NCBI GenBank assembly: GCA_030544215.1
Contig: JARZZO010000011.1
Location: 11,642,001 to 11,706,000, forward strand
From: Zantedeschia hybrid cultivar
Taxonomy: Eukaryota > Streptophyta > Magnoliopsida > Alismatales > Araceae
Direction of reading: 5' to 3'
DNA length: 64,000 nt
The position numbers and the translations under genes were made by a program. The notes under the pieces were generated by a model, which had not been told where the DNA came from, did no database searches, and saw nothing but the letters and a program-made list of their open reading frames with translations. Of the stretch, positions 10,045 through 21,320 are shown piece after piece; the first letter of the stretch is position 1; each line of letters opens with the position of its first letter.

Positions 10045-11935
10045 GCGGTAATTAATTTAACTGTGTATGCGGAGATAGAGACGAGAACCATTTTACGGAG
10101 GCCAGAAAACTAAATAATAGAGCACATACACAAAGCACTGACTATTATCAAAATTTACACCTTTTATAGAAGAATTATTATAGGAAATTTTGGCTCAATT
10201 TCGTTTGATAGGGAATTTATTAAAATGATAGTGGTTTTCCTTTGTAGGGTCTTGAGCTTGGTACCCACCAATTTAATAATAGATCATTAAGTTCTGTGTT
10301 GCAGAAAGCCTACGAGTTCGATGAATCCAAACATGAAACTAGACTCCTTTGTCCACTTGGTTAACATGCTTGTTTTTAGTTCAACGTCAAGCAATCACAA
10401 AATATATTTGAAATCTAACTTGCTTCCCCATTTGTTCAGAAAACATGAGGATCTAAGGGTCCGTTTGGGTTGCCCGGGCAGGTTTTCACGAAAATTAGAT
10501 CCAAGTGATTTGTTTGGTTACATGAAAAAGCAAAAGTCAACAGAAAACATTTTCCCTCAACCATCTCAAATCCGGATTTACGCATCCACTCCTTGAGGCC
10601 CACGCCATTTTCCAGGCAAGTGGTAATGGTCACACCTGAATCCAACTAATGGAAGACGATAATTTGATGCATCACCATAACCAAAAGAATAAATTTAAAA
10701 AACAAATTGAAGGCCACCAACATTGCCTGCATCCTCATATAATTAGATTTTTCATAGGACAAGTCAAAAAAACGTGAAAATTCAAAACCTTAGCTCCATG
10801 AATAATATGTTATTGTTCACTGGAGCTAGGTTTTTAAATTTTCATCTTTTTTTGAGATATTCGATCTAAAATTGAATTAGATAGACATGTACGACAAGTC
10901 AGGAGCTTTCACAAAAAAATCAAAAATTATGAAAAATAAAAATTCGAACCCCAATGAATAGTACACTATTGTTAGTTTGGGCTCAATTTTTGAATTTTTC
11001 ATCTTTTTTTGAAATGTTCGATCGGAATCGAATTAGATGAGCATGTAAGTCGTGTTAGAAGTCTTTAAAAAAATAATTATAAAAATTAAAAATCGATCCC
11101 TAAAATAGTACATTACTGTTCATTAAGCCTTGATTTTTAAATTTTTATTATTTTTTAGCATGTCAGATGGAAAATCTAATTATGTGGACATGTAGGCATG
11201 TCGGGGCTTCAAAAAAAAAAAAAATTAGTTGGAACCAAACCTTTGGAATACCTATTTATACCCTTAGAATTTAAAATATTATAATTTTATGCAACGAGAC
11301 TAAACTTACCCCAAACTGAAAATTAAAGAAAAAAAAATATCCTCCAATGTTGAGGTTCTAATTTTGATCATGCGATGATATGGCCTTTTTATTTGAATTG
11401 TCCAATCAAATGTAGAATTGGAATATTCTCTCAGTTCAGAAAAATATAAAAAAAGTCCTTTGCCTCTGTAATATCCATGTTAAAAATTTTGTAATACTAA
11501 ATTTTTTTTATAAACAAACAATGTATGAAATCATTTTCAAGAAAATTTTTTACAGACGAACAAATGAAAGAAAATGTTTTCCAAAAAATATTTTCAAAAA
11601 ATGCCAAATGATCGACTACGTCTTCATTTTCCTCGTGAATCAATTTCCTTAGAAAACCTTTTCGTGCAACCAAACGGACCCTAAGCAATGTTTGGTTGTT
11701 GTATTCGATAACTATGCCGGTTTGAATTTTAATAATACTCTTAAAAGTGGTTGTTTGGTTATGTTCTATCAACTTTGATATTCACGTATCAATAAAATGT
11801 ACTACAATAATAAATATAATACATATTTGAATTTGTATTAAAAATGGATTCTTTCCTCTCCCTTTTTCACTCTTGAACTTTCTTTTTATCCTTCAGTCAT
11901 CCTGCGATATCAATTTCAACATTAATATTATAGAC
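10045..11935. repeat. Right arm of the large inverted duplication
   Basis: 10045-10288, 10408-10456 and 11690-11935 are reverse complements of 5720-5975, about 5468-5515 and 5209-5470. The arm is split by the PIF/Harbinger-type element at 10457-11681. Comparison with the left arm shows an uninterrupted version of the target, which supports the insertion. Confidence 0.75.
10454..11684. mobile_element. PIF/Harbinger-type non-autonomous element
   Basis: Element 10457-11681 with terminal inverted repeats GGGTCCGTTTGG at both ends, extendable as (G)TTGC. Both flanks are TAA (10454-10456 and 11682-11684), matching the 3-bp TWA duplication of PIF/Harbinger elements. The left arm at about 5465 gives an empty-site version. 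No transposase is encoded. The interior holds three to four copies of a repeat of roughly 170 bp, each with a GTACATTACTGTTCA-type block, an AAATTTTTCATC-type block and a GACATGTA-type block. Confidence 0.75.
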
Positions 11936-13816
11936 TTAGGCCACACACCATATGGCTTCTACATGATGATTCACATAGGGCCGGCCCAAGTATGTGGACA
12001 TATGCTACATCACCTTTTGCACTCCGGTCTTATGGTTTTTGTCACAGGGGACTATGACACTGTCTCACTGGTGGTGCAGATGATGATGTGGACAACACTG
12101 AGTAGATGATTTGATCCACATTGGATCACTTCGAATCTTCATATATATGCTCCTCAAGATCATGTGCACAAGCTGCTATAAAGTAAATGCCATGATTTAC
12201 CTGTCTACCAAGTTTATAAACCACATTACTCAGACATAGTTCTGGTTTTAGTGGTAGAGTGGAGAACCACCTTACCTCTCTACCAAGTTTAGAAACGCAT
12301 GCTTAAAGAATATTTCTGGTTGTAGTAGTAGAGTGAAGAACCATTGTAAGGGGCCAAAAAGAAATAGAGAGAAGATATGGCATTTACTGTAGAAATAGTA
12401 CATTTTGCAGAAGAATAATCATACAAAAAGTTTGCTTGATTCATTTGATGGAAATTTCTTTAGAACAACAATACTTCTACTTCACACGTTGCCAAAATTC
12501 AAATATTAGTTAGATGACAAATGGGACGCCTTTCCTTGCTACCCTCTCTCTCTCTCTCTCTCTCACATTACGAACAAAGGTAATACCAGTTGTTCAAGGA
12601 GTATGTTTGCGAGTAAATGACCTATGCTAATATGCATCCAAACGAAAAGCCTAAGCCTAACCTATTGTTCGGTCTTATCTTCTCCCAAATCTCATTCAAA
12701 TTAAGAGCTAATACCTTGCTTAGAACCCCAATTACTCCTACACATCCCATCGACGTTTATCACATCTTGAGAACTCACGTGTACCGTATACTCTAATGTT
12801 CATTTTTTGAGCTTTTTGTAAATAACCTTCAGAAACATCTCATATATAAAAAATAAAAATAAAACCCTGTACACGAGGCATCCCATAACAATATCAATAG
12901 GACAAAATATTCCCAAGAAGCTTCGGTACAATTGCCCGAGCAAATCCAAACACCCCCCCAAGAGAGAGCGACCTTGAAGCAGTAGCAACAAAAGCAACAT
13001 AACTCTCCTTGCCTTCAAGGCAATGGAAGATAAAATAAAGTGAAGCCTAAGCAATGAATTTGATGCTTCAAACCATTATAACAACCGTTTGAGACACACA
13101 GACACCACTGAGGAATGACACTCTAAGCTTCGATCATATTTCAAGACGGTTAACAAAAGGGATTAAAACAAACCTAACTGATCTGATAGTTCACATGAAC
13201 GTAACACTAACAAGATGAAAAGTGTAGCAATTAGCCAAAGGAGACTAAGTTGATCTTTTACATTGCAGAACATGCCACCAATTACCAAGAGGATGCAATA
13301 GTTCGACAGTTAACCAAAGAAGACTAGAGTTGGAGATAGAAACATCATTCCAACAAACTGTTTTTTGAGTGCCAACCTTAATAACGAGTAGATGTGAAAA
13401 AAAAACAAATGCGAACAATGATGATCTTAAGTTACTTAGCTGCCTTGGTGTCCCAGCGTTGGCAAATCATGATTCAAATGGGCTTTTTTTGAAAAAAAAA
13501 AGGGATTGTACAAAGCCAACGAGATCTCTACTCTGGCTGTCATACTAATAAAGTAAGCATCCAGTATCTGTAACTCCTAACATCTAAGTCAAAACCAAAT
13601 GGCTGAGAAGAACCACACAGGCAGGTTATTGGAAGTAGAACAGATGGTAGACCCTTCACAGGAAAAGAATTCTATAATCAACTCATGCCATTCTAACTAT
13701 AGATTGAAAACAAACAAAATTTACATCCAGATGTAGACCTAAAAAGAATGAGTTTGCATCAGACACACTCTATATGACAGCTGGATGAAGATGCTAATAA
13801 AATGATCAGAGACTGA
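11936..13816. other. Intergenic region downstream of TIC20
   Basis: Contains a 75-bp tandem duplication (12197-12347) and a (CT)n run at about 12545-12563. A minus-strand frame at 12800-13054 has no recognisable domain. The part just below 13817 should include the 3' untranslated region of the minus-strand TIC20 gene; its end could not be placed. Confidence 0.4.
12197..12347. repeat. 75-bp tandem duplication
   Basis: Two diverged head-to-tail units, 12197-12271 and 12272-12347. Both contain CTACCAAGTTTA, TTCTGGTT and GTAGAGTG(G/A)AGAACCA. Confidence 0.75.
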
Positions 13817-14885
13817 CTACTTAGGAATCTGCATGTAAGCTGCATCAGAAATGCATGGGATGTAAGTATAGTTGCCTGCAAGTGCACAGCATATACACTG
13901 CAATATGCAAAGGAAGAATGCAAAGGAGACAGCAGTCCAGAAATACACTCCGATTCTAATTCCGAATAAGGTGAGTGGCATCCATCGGCTCACGGTCCAT
14001 ATAATCTGCACGGTATTCTCAAGAAGCAGCCCCATCATGATGTGGAAGCGAACGAAATGGGGCACCTCCTTCTTCCTCACCAACCATAGATATGCCCCGA
14101 AGAAATACAACATGGAAAACCAGGTTGGCACCTCAAGGTAAGGGTTGGTGAGGAACCCAAAGTGTTCTAGATAAGGTTGGAGGAAGTATGCAGTCTCTCC
14201 ATAGTTCCAAGTTCCATGCAGAGGTAAAAAATATGGAAGGCAGGCCACGGTCCTCCACCACCACTGTGGCTTTTCGTTCTCCAAATTGATTGATGCTTCC
14301 TTTGATGCTCTTGGGACAATCGATGACCTATTTGACCGCTTCAGGCCCTCACAATATGGTGAAAATGTGGATGTAAACCTATTATTGTCCCCTTGAGGCA
14401 ACAGTGGCCTTGCAAGTGAAAGACTACCATGATTTGCCCTCCTCGGGGATGTAGAGACAGGTGAATGGCATAAGGCAGGCCCACCTGCATTTAAAATAAC
14501 CAACAGTGACCAGACCACAGCAACAACCATTTATGTTCTAACTATGCTAGATCTAGAATATAACATGATAATTAACATTATATGATCCAATTGGATAGCT
14601 AATGAAAGTATGTATACATCAACGCCTAAATCTACCAAGCAATTCCGATTGAATCAAACACCTTTGTCTGACCTACCAATAGAGGGTACTAACCAGAAAG
14701 CGAAAGGAGACCATACCTCTCATTCTTGAAGCCAAACCTTCACTCCTGAGAGAGGTCCCGGGGAATGAAAGGGAAGGCATCCGGTAATGGAGTGCCCTCA
14801 ACAGTGGGGTCCTCACAGGCCTCAGACAAGGACTAATGGGGACATAGGTCGCCACAGAGGCTGTCCCACATGCATTGAAAGCCAT
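13817..14885 (-). CDS. TIC20: TIC20-like chloroplast inner-envelope protein import channel subunit
   Basis: Two coding exons on the minus strand, 14885-14717 and 14484-13817, joined by a GT-AG intron (GTATGG...TGCAG) in phase 1, giving 278 aa. Family knowledge: TIC20 is a four-helix protein of the chloroplast inner envelope and a core part of the TIC protein translocon. Seen here: a Ser/Arg-rich transit-peptide-like N-terminus (about 1-115), the conserved block KPQWWWRTVACLPYFLP (from residue 128), then four hydrophobic segments at about 135-146, 176-192, 201-221 and 235-256, and the typical end SDAAYMQIPK. Length fits the Arabidopsis TIC20-I/IV type (about 275-285 aa). The start chosen is the ATG in AAGATGG; another in-frame ATG lies 6 bases upstream in a weaker context. 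Which paralog (I or IV) is not settled. No defect seen. Confidence 0.93.
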
Positions 14886-15596
14886 CTTCATGCACACACC
14901 ACGACCAAGACCACCAGAACCACCACCCCCAACAACAACAACAAACAACAAGCCTCATACTTCAATCAGACCGAACGAAACTATATATCAAATGCCTCTG
15001 TTCCCTGAGAGATCAAAGTAAAATTTTAAAAACAAACCTTTTTTCTTCTGTAGACTTGCTTCAACAATAATGACAGATTTTGACCGGTGCCCACCAATAT
15101 AGCTTAGAACAAAAAGATCACCTGAAATAAGATCAACACAAGAGGTCAGCGAACAATCCCTCTGCAAGGCCTCAAAAAAAAAAAAAAAATCTTTATCAAA
15201 CACGTATATAGACAACCAACTATCCTCAAAAGAAAAACATCTGAAGGAAAAATCGAGGCAAAAAAATTAGCAAAGGGCAGGGCTGATCTTGGGAACATAG
15301 CTCGTCGACGACAACCACGAGACTAGATCACCCAAGAAACCATACGGAAAAAGGAAAACACCACAAGAGGGGGAGGGCAGGAACGTGGAAGACGAATACA
15401 AGAAGAGGAAAAAAAACCTCAAGATCACAGCTTTTCTGAAGCCCGGGCTCACGTTCTGATCTCTCGGACAAAACCCAAGTGCAAAAGTGACAGCTTTATG
15501 AAAAAATACGCAAAAATTGCAACCTCTGTGGGATTCTATGAGCGCCAGAAATTGGCAAATAAAATTCAAAGAGAAAAAAAAAAAAAAAGGACCAAC

Positions 15597-15627
<31 letters not shown>

Positions 15628-15782
15628 CACAAATAGGGGGCTTACCAGGTTAGCGGGCCCTGGATGTGGCGGAGGGCGGAGGGGATAAGAGAGAGAGAGA
15701 GAGAGAGAGAGGGGTGGGGGGGGGCAAATAGGGGGCTTACCAGGTTAGCAGATCCTGGATGTGGCGGAGGGCGAGCGGGGGA
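14886..15782 (-). promoter_or_regulatory. Predicted TIC20 5' untranslated exons and promoter
   Basis: Inference from splice-like signals on the minus strand. A possible first exon ends at 15741 (CTG|GTAAGC), and an identical donor appears in the tandem copy at 15646. Possible internal acceptor/donor pairs include TTATTTCAG|GTGATC near 15120 and GATCTCTCAG|GGAAC near 15007. An A/C-rich (CAA)n tract at 14925-14960 lies directly before the coding start. The exact leader structure needs transcript data. Confidence 0.35.
15599..15780. repeat. Tandem duplication of the TIC20 leader (about 95 bp)
   Basis: Two copies of a (GA)n run followed by GGCAAATAGGGGGCTTACCA-type sequence (one copy has CACAAAT) and CTGGATGTGGCGGAGGGCG: about 15599-15680 and 15689-15774. 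Each copy carries the same minus-strand splice donor, so the gene may have alternative first exons. Confidence 0.8.
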
Positions 15783-15852
15783 GCTTTTATCTCCTCCACC
15801 GGCCACCGCCTTATTCTGACTGAAAAGGTCAGGCCGTCAGCCGCCTTCACGC

Positions 15853-16010
15853 TAGGGCTGTAAACGGAGCGGATACAAAGCGGACAGGTTTTTTTCGCGA
15901 CGGTTCGTTTATCGTAAACGAATATCCGGATCCGTTCTTTTATGAGTCGGATACATGCTGAACATTGTTTTTCGGACTATAAATTCGACGCAAATACAGA
16001 TAATATCCAG
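15853..16010. repeat. hAT-like dispersed repeat fragment
   Basis: Starts TAGGGCTGTAAACGGAGCGG and continues with repeated CGGAT-type motifs, a pattern common at ends of plant non-autonomous hAT elements. No second end or target duplication was found. Confidence 0.35.
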
Positions 16011-16479
16011 ATATGTATAGAGAGCGAGAGAGAGTATTTAAAAAAAAAAAAAAAATTGACTAAAATTATAAAAAGATCTAAAAGGAATGACAGAAAATAA
16101 TTAACCGTGCTAGATATTCTTAAAATCATGATCCCAAAAAAATGTACTAGAAAATAATGAAATGAAATGATTCTTAGACATGTATACAACCAGGAAGTAG
16201 GAATTAAGAACCACTAAAAATGGCTTCCTTGAAATGTACTTGCACACAAAAAAATTACTCTTCACCTTCTCGATCAAATTCTAAGAAGCTTTGTCAAAAA
16301 AAAAAATCCAATTCTAAGAAGATTTAATGAAGTGTGTTATAAACGCACAACACTCTGAAAGAAATTATCCCAACTAAGAACATCCACACAAAAGTTGACA
16401 AAACATGGTCGACCCTCTTGAGATCATAAATGCACACATACCCTGATTAAGGGGCAACGCATCATTTTTTTTTTGAAAC

Positions 16480-17650
16480 TTCAGGGGGCACTATGACAGT
16501 TTACCAGTAAACCCAGAACATAGTCCTATATCGACTGCCACCGTTAAGCAACCTCTATCATCCGCTATAAATACACGGCTATTCATCATCAAAGGTATGT
16601 CTTCGTGACCCCAAGGACTATAGTCCAAAAAGCATTAAAGCTACTTCTCTCACCTCTTTGCCTTCTGAATCGAATCATCTTCAAAAGTTAACTTGACCGT
16701 CGGAGGGGGTTCTCTAGGGCCGAACCCTGGGACTCATACTGACGGATTCTTCTTCTTTTCCTCCTTCTGCAAGGGCATCGATTTGAATCTTCGCCGGCCT
16801 CTCGGAGTCGGTCTCGGCCGCCGACCTCGGGTCTTCTCCCCCCGGTCTCGACGCCATTCGCCGGCTGGTCTGCTTCGTCCGAAGGAGCTTCGGCCACGCC
16901 TTCAGCGGGCTGGTCCGCCCCGTCCAAAGGTGCCTCGGCCCCGCCTCGCATCGGCCGTTCCTCGTCTTGAGGAGCCTCGGCTACGCCCTCCGTAGGCTGA
17001 CCTTCGTCCGAGGGTGCCTCGGCTCCGCTCCCAGCAAGCCTTCGTCCGGGCACCCCACGGCTTCGGATCTTCGGCCCCGTTTCCGCCCTCGCCTCGTTCC
17101 GGATCCCCATCGGTCTTCTTCACCGATCCGAACCAGCTTCGGGTCCCAACTTCGAATTCCAGCCTCGGAATCCGGTCGTGATAGCTTCGGCTACATCAAA
17201 TCCCTACCTCTTTCGCACTATTCTATCGCTTCTTCATCGCCGGAGAGCAGGAGGGCGACCAAACGTACCACGACAATCTCCCTACCTCGGCCGGGGTTCG
17301 CCGCTCACACGCTGCAAGCCTGCGAGGGGTCGATGCAAACCAACACGCAAGCCAATAATTTCCGCGTTCTCAGACAAGGGAGGGGACGGCCGGGATGGCG
17401 GCATCAGGAGGAGGGATGGCGGCATGGCGGTTCCCCATTCGGAACGGTAGAAGGGAACGCGTCACGGCGGCGCCGGGAGGAGGGACAGCCAACGGTGTCA
17501 CCCAGGCGACGGAGGAGATGGCCGAAGGCGGGCGGATGGGGACGGCTGCGACCTGATGGGGGCGGACATAATAAGTCGGCAACCGTGCGTCTAAGGAAAT
17601 AATTCATCGTCTCTCTCTCTCCCCCCTCCGGGATTCTCGTATGTGACACC
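16480..17650 (+). repeat. Probable Ty3/gypsy LTR (solo or truncated)
   Basis: A TATA box in CTATAAATACACGG (about 16564-16577) is followed about 110 bp later by ACTTGACCGTCGGAGGG, a U5-like block common in plant gypsy LTRs, then a GC-rich stretch of repeated GGTGCCTCGGC-type units (16860-17060). Several overlapping GC-rich frames, including a 140-codon minus frame with an Ala-Glu-Pro repeat, are best explained by this repeat rather than a gene. Ends are not defined and no gag-pol follows. Confidence 0.45.
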
Positions 17651-19079
17651 AATAATTAAGATTTTTTTTATTTTTTAACGGAAGATTATTTTTTTTATTC
17701 TCTTATCTTGTTCATATTATATGAATATGAATCTTTATTTATATATTATTAATATGATTTATTATGTATGAGTTGTATATATTATTATCAAGTATTGTTA
17801 TGTATAAGTTATATTAATTTTTAATTTGATAGTTACATTAATATATCATATTTCTTATTGATATGTTTTTATTTTTATAAAAGAGAAATATATTATTATT
17901 TTATTATCTTATGATTTGATCTATGTTAAAAAAAATTGTAAAAAGTTTAAATATCTAAGGTGAGGATTTTTTATCAAAACTTATTAAGAAATCCTTTCAA
18001 CTGTTGAGTTCATCTTGTATTTTTAAACTCCTTTTATTTCTAATATAAAAAGTAGGTGAAGCTCTTCAAAAAAGTACCTGAATGCAAAGGTTTTAGGGGG
18101 GTTACCGTTATGACCGAGGCATTGAACATATTTTACTTTATTTGTAGATTTTGATTTATTAAACTCATTTAGGTAATATTTAGTTAATTAGGCCTAATTA
18201 GAATCCATTAAGACTTAATTAAACTTATTTATATTATTTATTTAATTAATAAAAATTAAATCTAATTAATAAATAATTAGTCATATAATAATAAATTTAG
18301 AATAGATAAGTCAACAATGAAGTCAAATTAGACCCATTAAGTCTATGGGTATCCCAATTAAGAAACTAGTTGGTTTCCAATACTTAGTCAAATTTTCGAA
18401 ATTGAAAACTGTGAGAAAGTATTTTTGTGAATGCAATAATTTCATACACAAAAGTCCAAAAATGATATGACGTATATGGTTAAAAAGATGATATACAATA
18501 TAACAACTTTGTCAAAAGGACCAAAATTAACTTGGACGTCTAATGGGTCAAATCTGAGAGAGTTTATGGAAGAAAATTTATTCTGCGCGAAAATCTAGGT
18601 TTTTAGTTTGAATCGGAATACTTTAGATTGTTCATTAAGCAAGTTATGATATGAGTTCGACTTGGCGTATTTGAAAACTTAATTTAGATAATATTATGAA
18701 GCCAAAAGGCCTCTTACACATAGTCCCAAGTTAAGAAATAAGAACATTGAATATTCTTCATAAGAAAGCAAAGTGTTTTAATTTAATTTTCTTTAAAAAT
18801 TGATTCTAATAAATAGATTGTTGTTTTGTGACGTTTAGAGATCGTGGGAAAAACCTTCGATCACAAGAAAATCGAAATTGGAGGGCTAGAAGGTGATTGT
18901 GAGATATTACAGAGAGTGTTTATCACGTTCTAAAGGTAGGATATGAAAGTCCAGTCAATGTTTATTTTGTATTATATAAAACAATAATGCTTTAATTTTC
19001 AAAAATAGTCAAACATGATTTCATGAATTATAATCCATCAATCTATGACTTTAGAAAGATTCAAACAATGCTTTAAGAG
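17651..19079. other. AT-rich repetitive-looking DNA, unassigned
   Basis: No coding sequence. It includes a perfect palindrome TAATTAGGCCTAATTA (18185-18200). It may be further retrotransposon material joined to copia element I, whose gag-pol is missing exactly here, but no diagnostic motif was found. Confidence 0.35.
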
Positions 19080-19499
19080 AAAGCCTTATGTCCAAGTACA
19101 ATAATAGATGGAGATATAATTACAATGGAATAAGAGAGAATGAGGCACGCAGGCCTCATTAATTACACTTAATTAATGAACATCACATTCCATAACAATC
19201 CACATAATCACACACCACCACATGATATGAAATTTAACTAAGTGCATGTCCATGACCACTATAAATTTTAACCAACCACACATGATAAAACACATCACAT
19301 GATGGCTAAAATTTTGAAAATATAATAATCTTGATTTTCTTAAAACCTGGGTACCAATCAAAATTGGATAATTTGAATTTTCGAAAATCTTATTTTCTAA
19401 CATGCAATAAATCTAATTTAAAACATCAAACACATCAACATGTGCAAACAAAGTTAAAATTAAAATTCTAAAATATTCCATGCAAAATTTACAACAATT

Positions 19500-20405
19500 C
19501 TAAATTAATTAATCTAGCACTTAGATTAATATTAAATCACATTAATAACAATTATTAATGCGAAACGATCTAACATTTAGATAGAATTAAAAATTCCTAA
19601 ATAACACTTATAAAAGAATTATAATTCCAATTATAATTCATTAACAACTCCTTGTTAATTAACCCCTTTATTAAATAATATTTATCAATAACAATTATTA
19701 AGAAATATTAATTAGAACATTTCTAATCAAAATAGTCTAACAATTAGACTTAATTCAATCTTTTAATAACTTTTATAAAAGACCAAATTTAAGTAGATTA
19801 GATCAATATTAACTATAATTGAGAGATTCTTGAGAAAAATAATTAAATATCTCAATAACTATTATTGAGAGTTTTAAAATAAATAAATGAATCTTTAATA
19901 ACTGTTATTAAGGGTTAATTCTCAAGAATTAATTAACATATCAAAATTCGTCAATTAAACACTTAATACCTATTACTAAGTGTCCCTCAATTATAAAATT
20001 AATTTCCTAACAACGATTGCTAAGAAATTAATTCATTTATCTAATCAAATAATTATAACAAAATTAACAACTCTTGTTAATTCTATTCAAGATCATGACT
20101 TAAAATTAAATTAACAACATTTGTTAAATATTTTAAAGTCACAACTTGAAATAATTAACAACACTTGTTAACATTTAATTTAAGATCATATCTTAAATAT
20201 TAAAGCCCTCTAAACACTTAAACAAATGTAAATTAACAACAATTGATAATTTGAGTTAATATCACATCTTAATAACCCTCTAATATTAATATTTAGAGGA
20301 ATTTAACAACACTTGTTAAATATTATTAAGATCATATCTTAAAACATAAACCCCACTAATTATTTAATCAAAATAATGTATAATTAAGATCATATCTTAA
20401 TTATA
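19500..20405. repeat. Palindrome (hairpin) array in copia I leader
   Basis: More than a dozen short inverted repeats, mostly with a three-base loop starting with C. Perfect examples: ATTAATAA/TTATTAAT with loop CAA (19541-19559), AATTAACAA/TTGTTAATT with loop CTC (20062-20082), TTTAAGAT/ATCTTAAA with loop CAT (20179-20197), ATTTAACAA/TTGTTAAAT with loop CAC (20301-20321), and AATTAAGAT/ATCTTAATT with loop CAT (20382-20402). The arm sequences change from unit to unit while pairing is kept. The same architecture occurs in copia III (31190-31614). Confidence 0.85.
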
Positions 20406-21300
20406 ATCCTCTTTTAACTCAAAATAATGAATTTAATGTTTAAAACAATTTTAAACATTATTAATTCCAATTTCAAGTTAAATAGGATGGGGTTTTAATA
20501 TAAAAGGGGTTAAATGGGCTTAAAACAGGTTTAATGGGCCAAAGGAGGGCTTAATGGGCCGTCTGGCTCGGGCTGGGGCAGCCAGGCCCAGCCTGGGAAC
20601 CTGGCCGAGCCAGGTCGGGCCCCAGGCGCGCCCGGGCTGGGCCAGGGGCCGAACACAGGAGCGACCTGGCCGGCCCCCGCCCGGCCAAGCACCCGACGCG
20701 GGACCGGCCGGTCCAGGCCCGCCCCCTGTTGTTCGACCGGGCCCGCAGGTTAGGTTTTTTCTGGTTTTTGAGGGGGGGGGGGGGGGGGGGTTGGCGGTGC
20801 CGCCGTTGGCGTCGGTGGCGGGGCCGGCCGGAATTCGCAAGAGGGTGGTACCCCCTTCGTCCCTGGTGCTAGTGGTCGCCGGTCGGCGATCCCCTATGCC
20901 GCCGGTGGCCCCTCAAAATCGCGGGTTTGAATAGTTTTTCAAACTTTCCCCTCATGTTCTTCCATCTCCAACACTTTGAAAAACAAAAAAATATGAGGCT
21001 CCATTGCCAATGGCCGGTCACAACTGGGATCTACTGGGGTTAAGAAGTTTTGCTGGTCATACCAGTGATGTAAAACAGGTCTCTGATCACCATAAAATCC
21101 TCTATAAAACCCCAATATCCGGTTCTTCATCCCCATAAAGAACTATTCGAAAAACCCCAATGTATATATCGTTTTCTTCACAGAAAATTAATCTAAATTA
21201 ATATGCTCATCCGATGAACATCTTCCGTGAAAGAAAAACGACTCGAGCATGGAAATAATTTCAGAATAATAATTTTATCATTCCGTAGCAGATCAGAGCG

Positions 21301-21320
21301 GAACCTGGCTCTTATACCAC
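21301..21320 (-). other. Copia I primer-binding site
   Basis: On the minus strand GTGGTATAAGAGCCAGG directly follows the LTR end. It matches the initiator-methionine tRNA primer site used by copia elements (TGGTATCAGAGC), with one change (C to A). Confidence 0.75.

Noticed and set aside
13872..14141. 89-aa plus-strand frame
   Set aside because: Antisense shadow of TIC20 exon 2.
16688..17110. 140-codon minus-strand frame with Ala-Glu-Pro repeats
   Set aside because: Overlaps other long frames on both strands in a GC-rich repeat, lacks a domain and sits in a probable LTR. Base composition explains it.
20520..20934. Proline/glycine-rich open frames on both strands
   Set aside because: GC-rich structured zone of a copia leader, matched by a similar zone in copia III. 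No coding signature.
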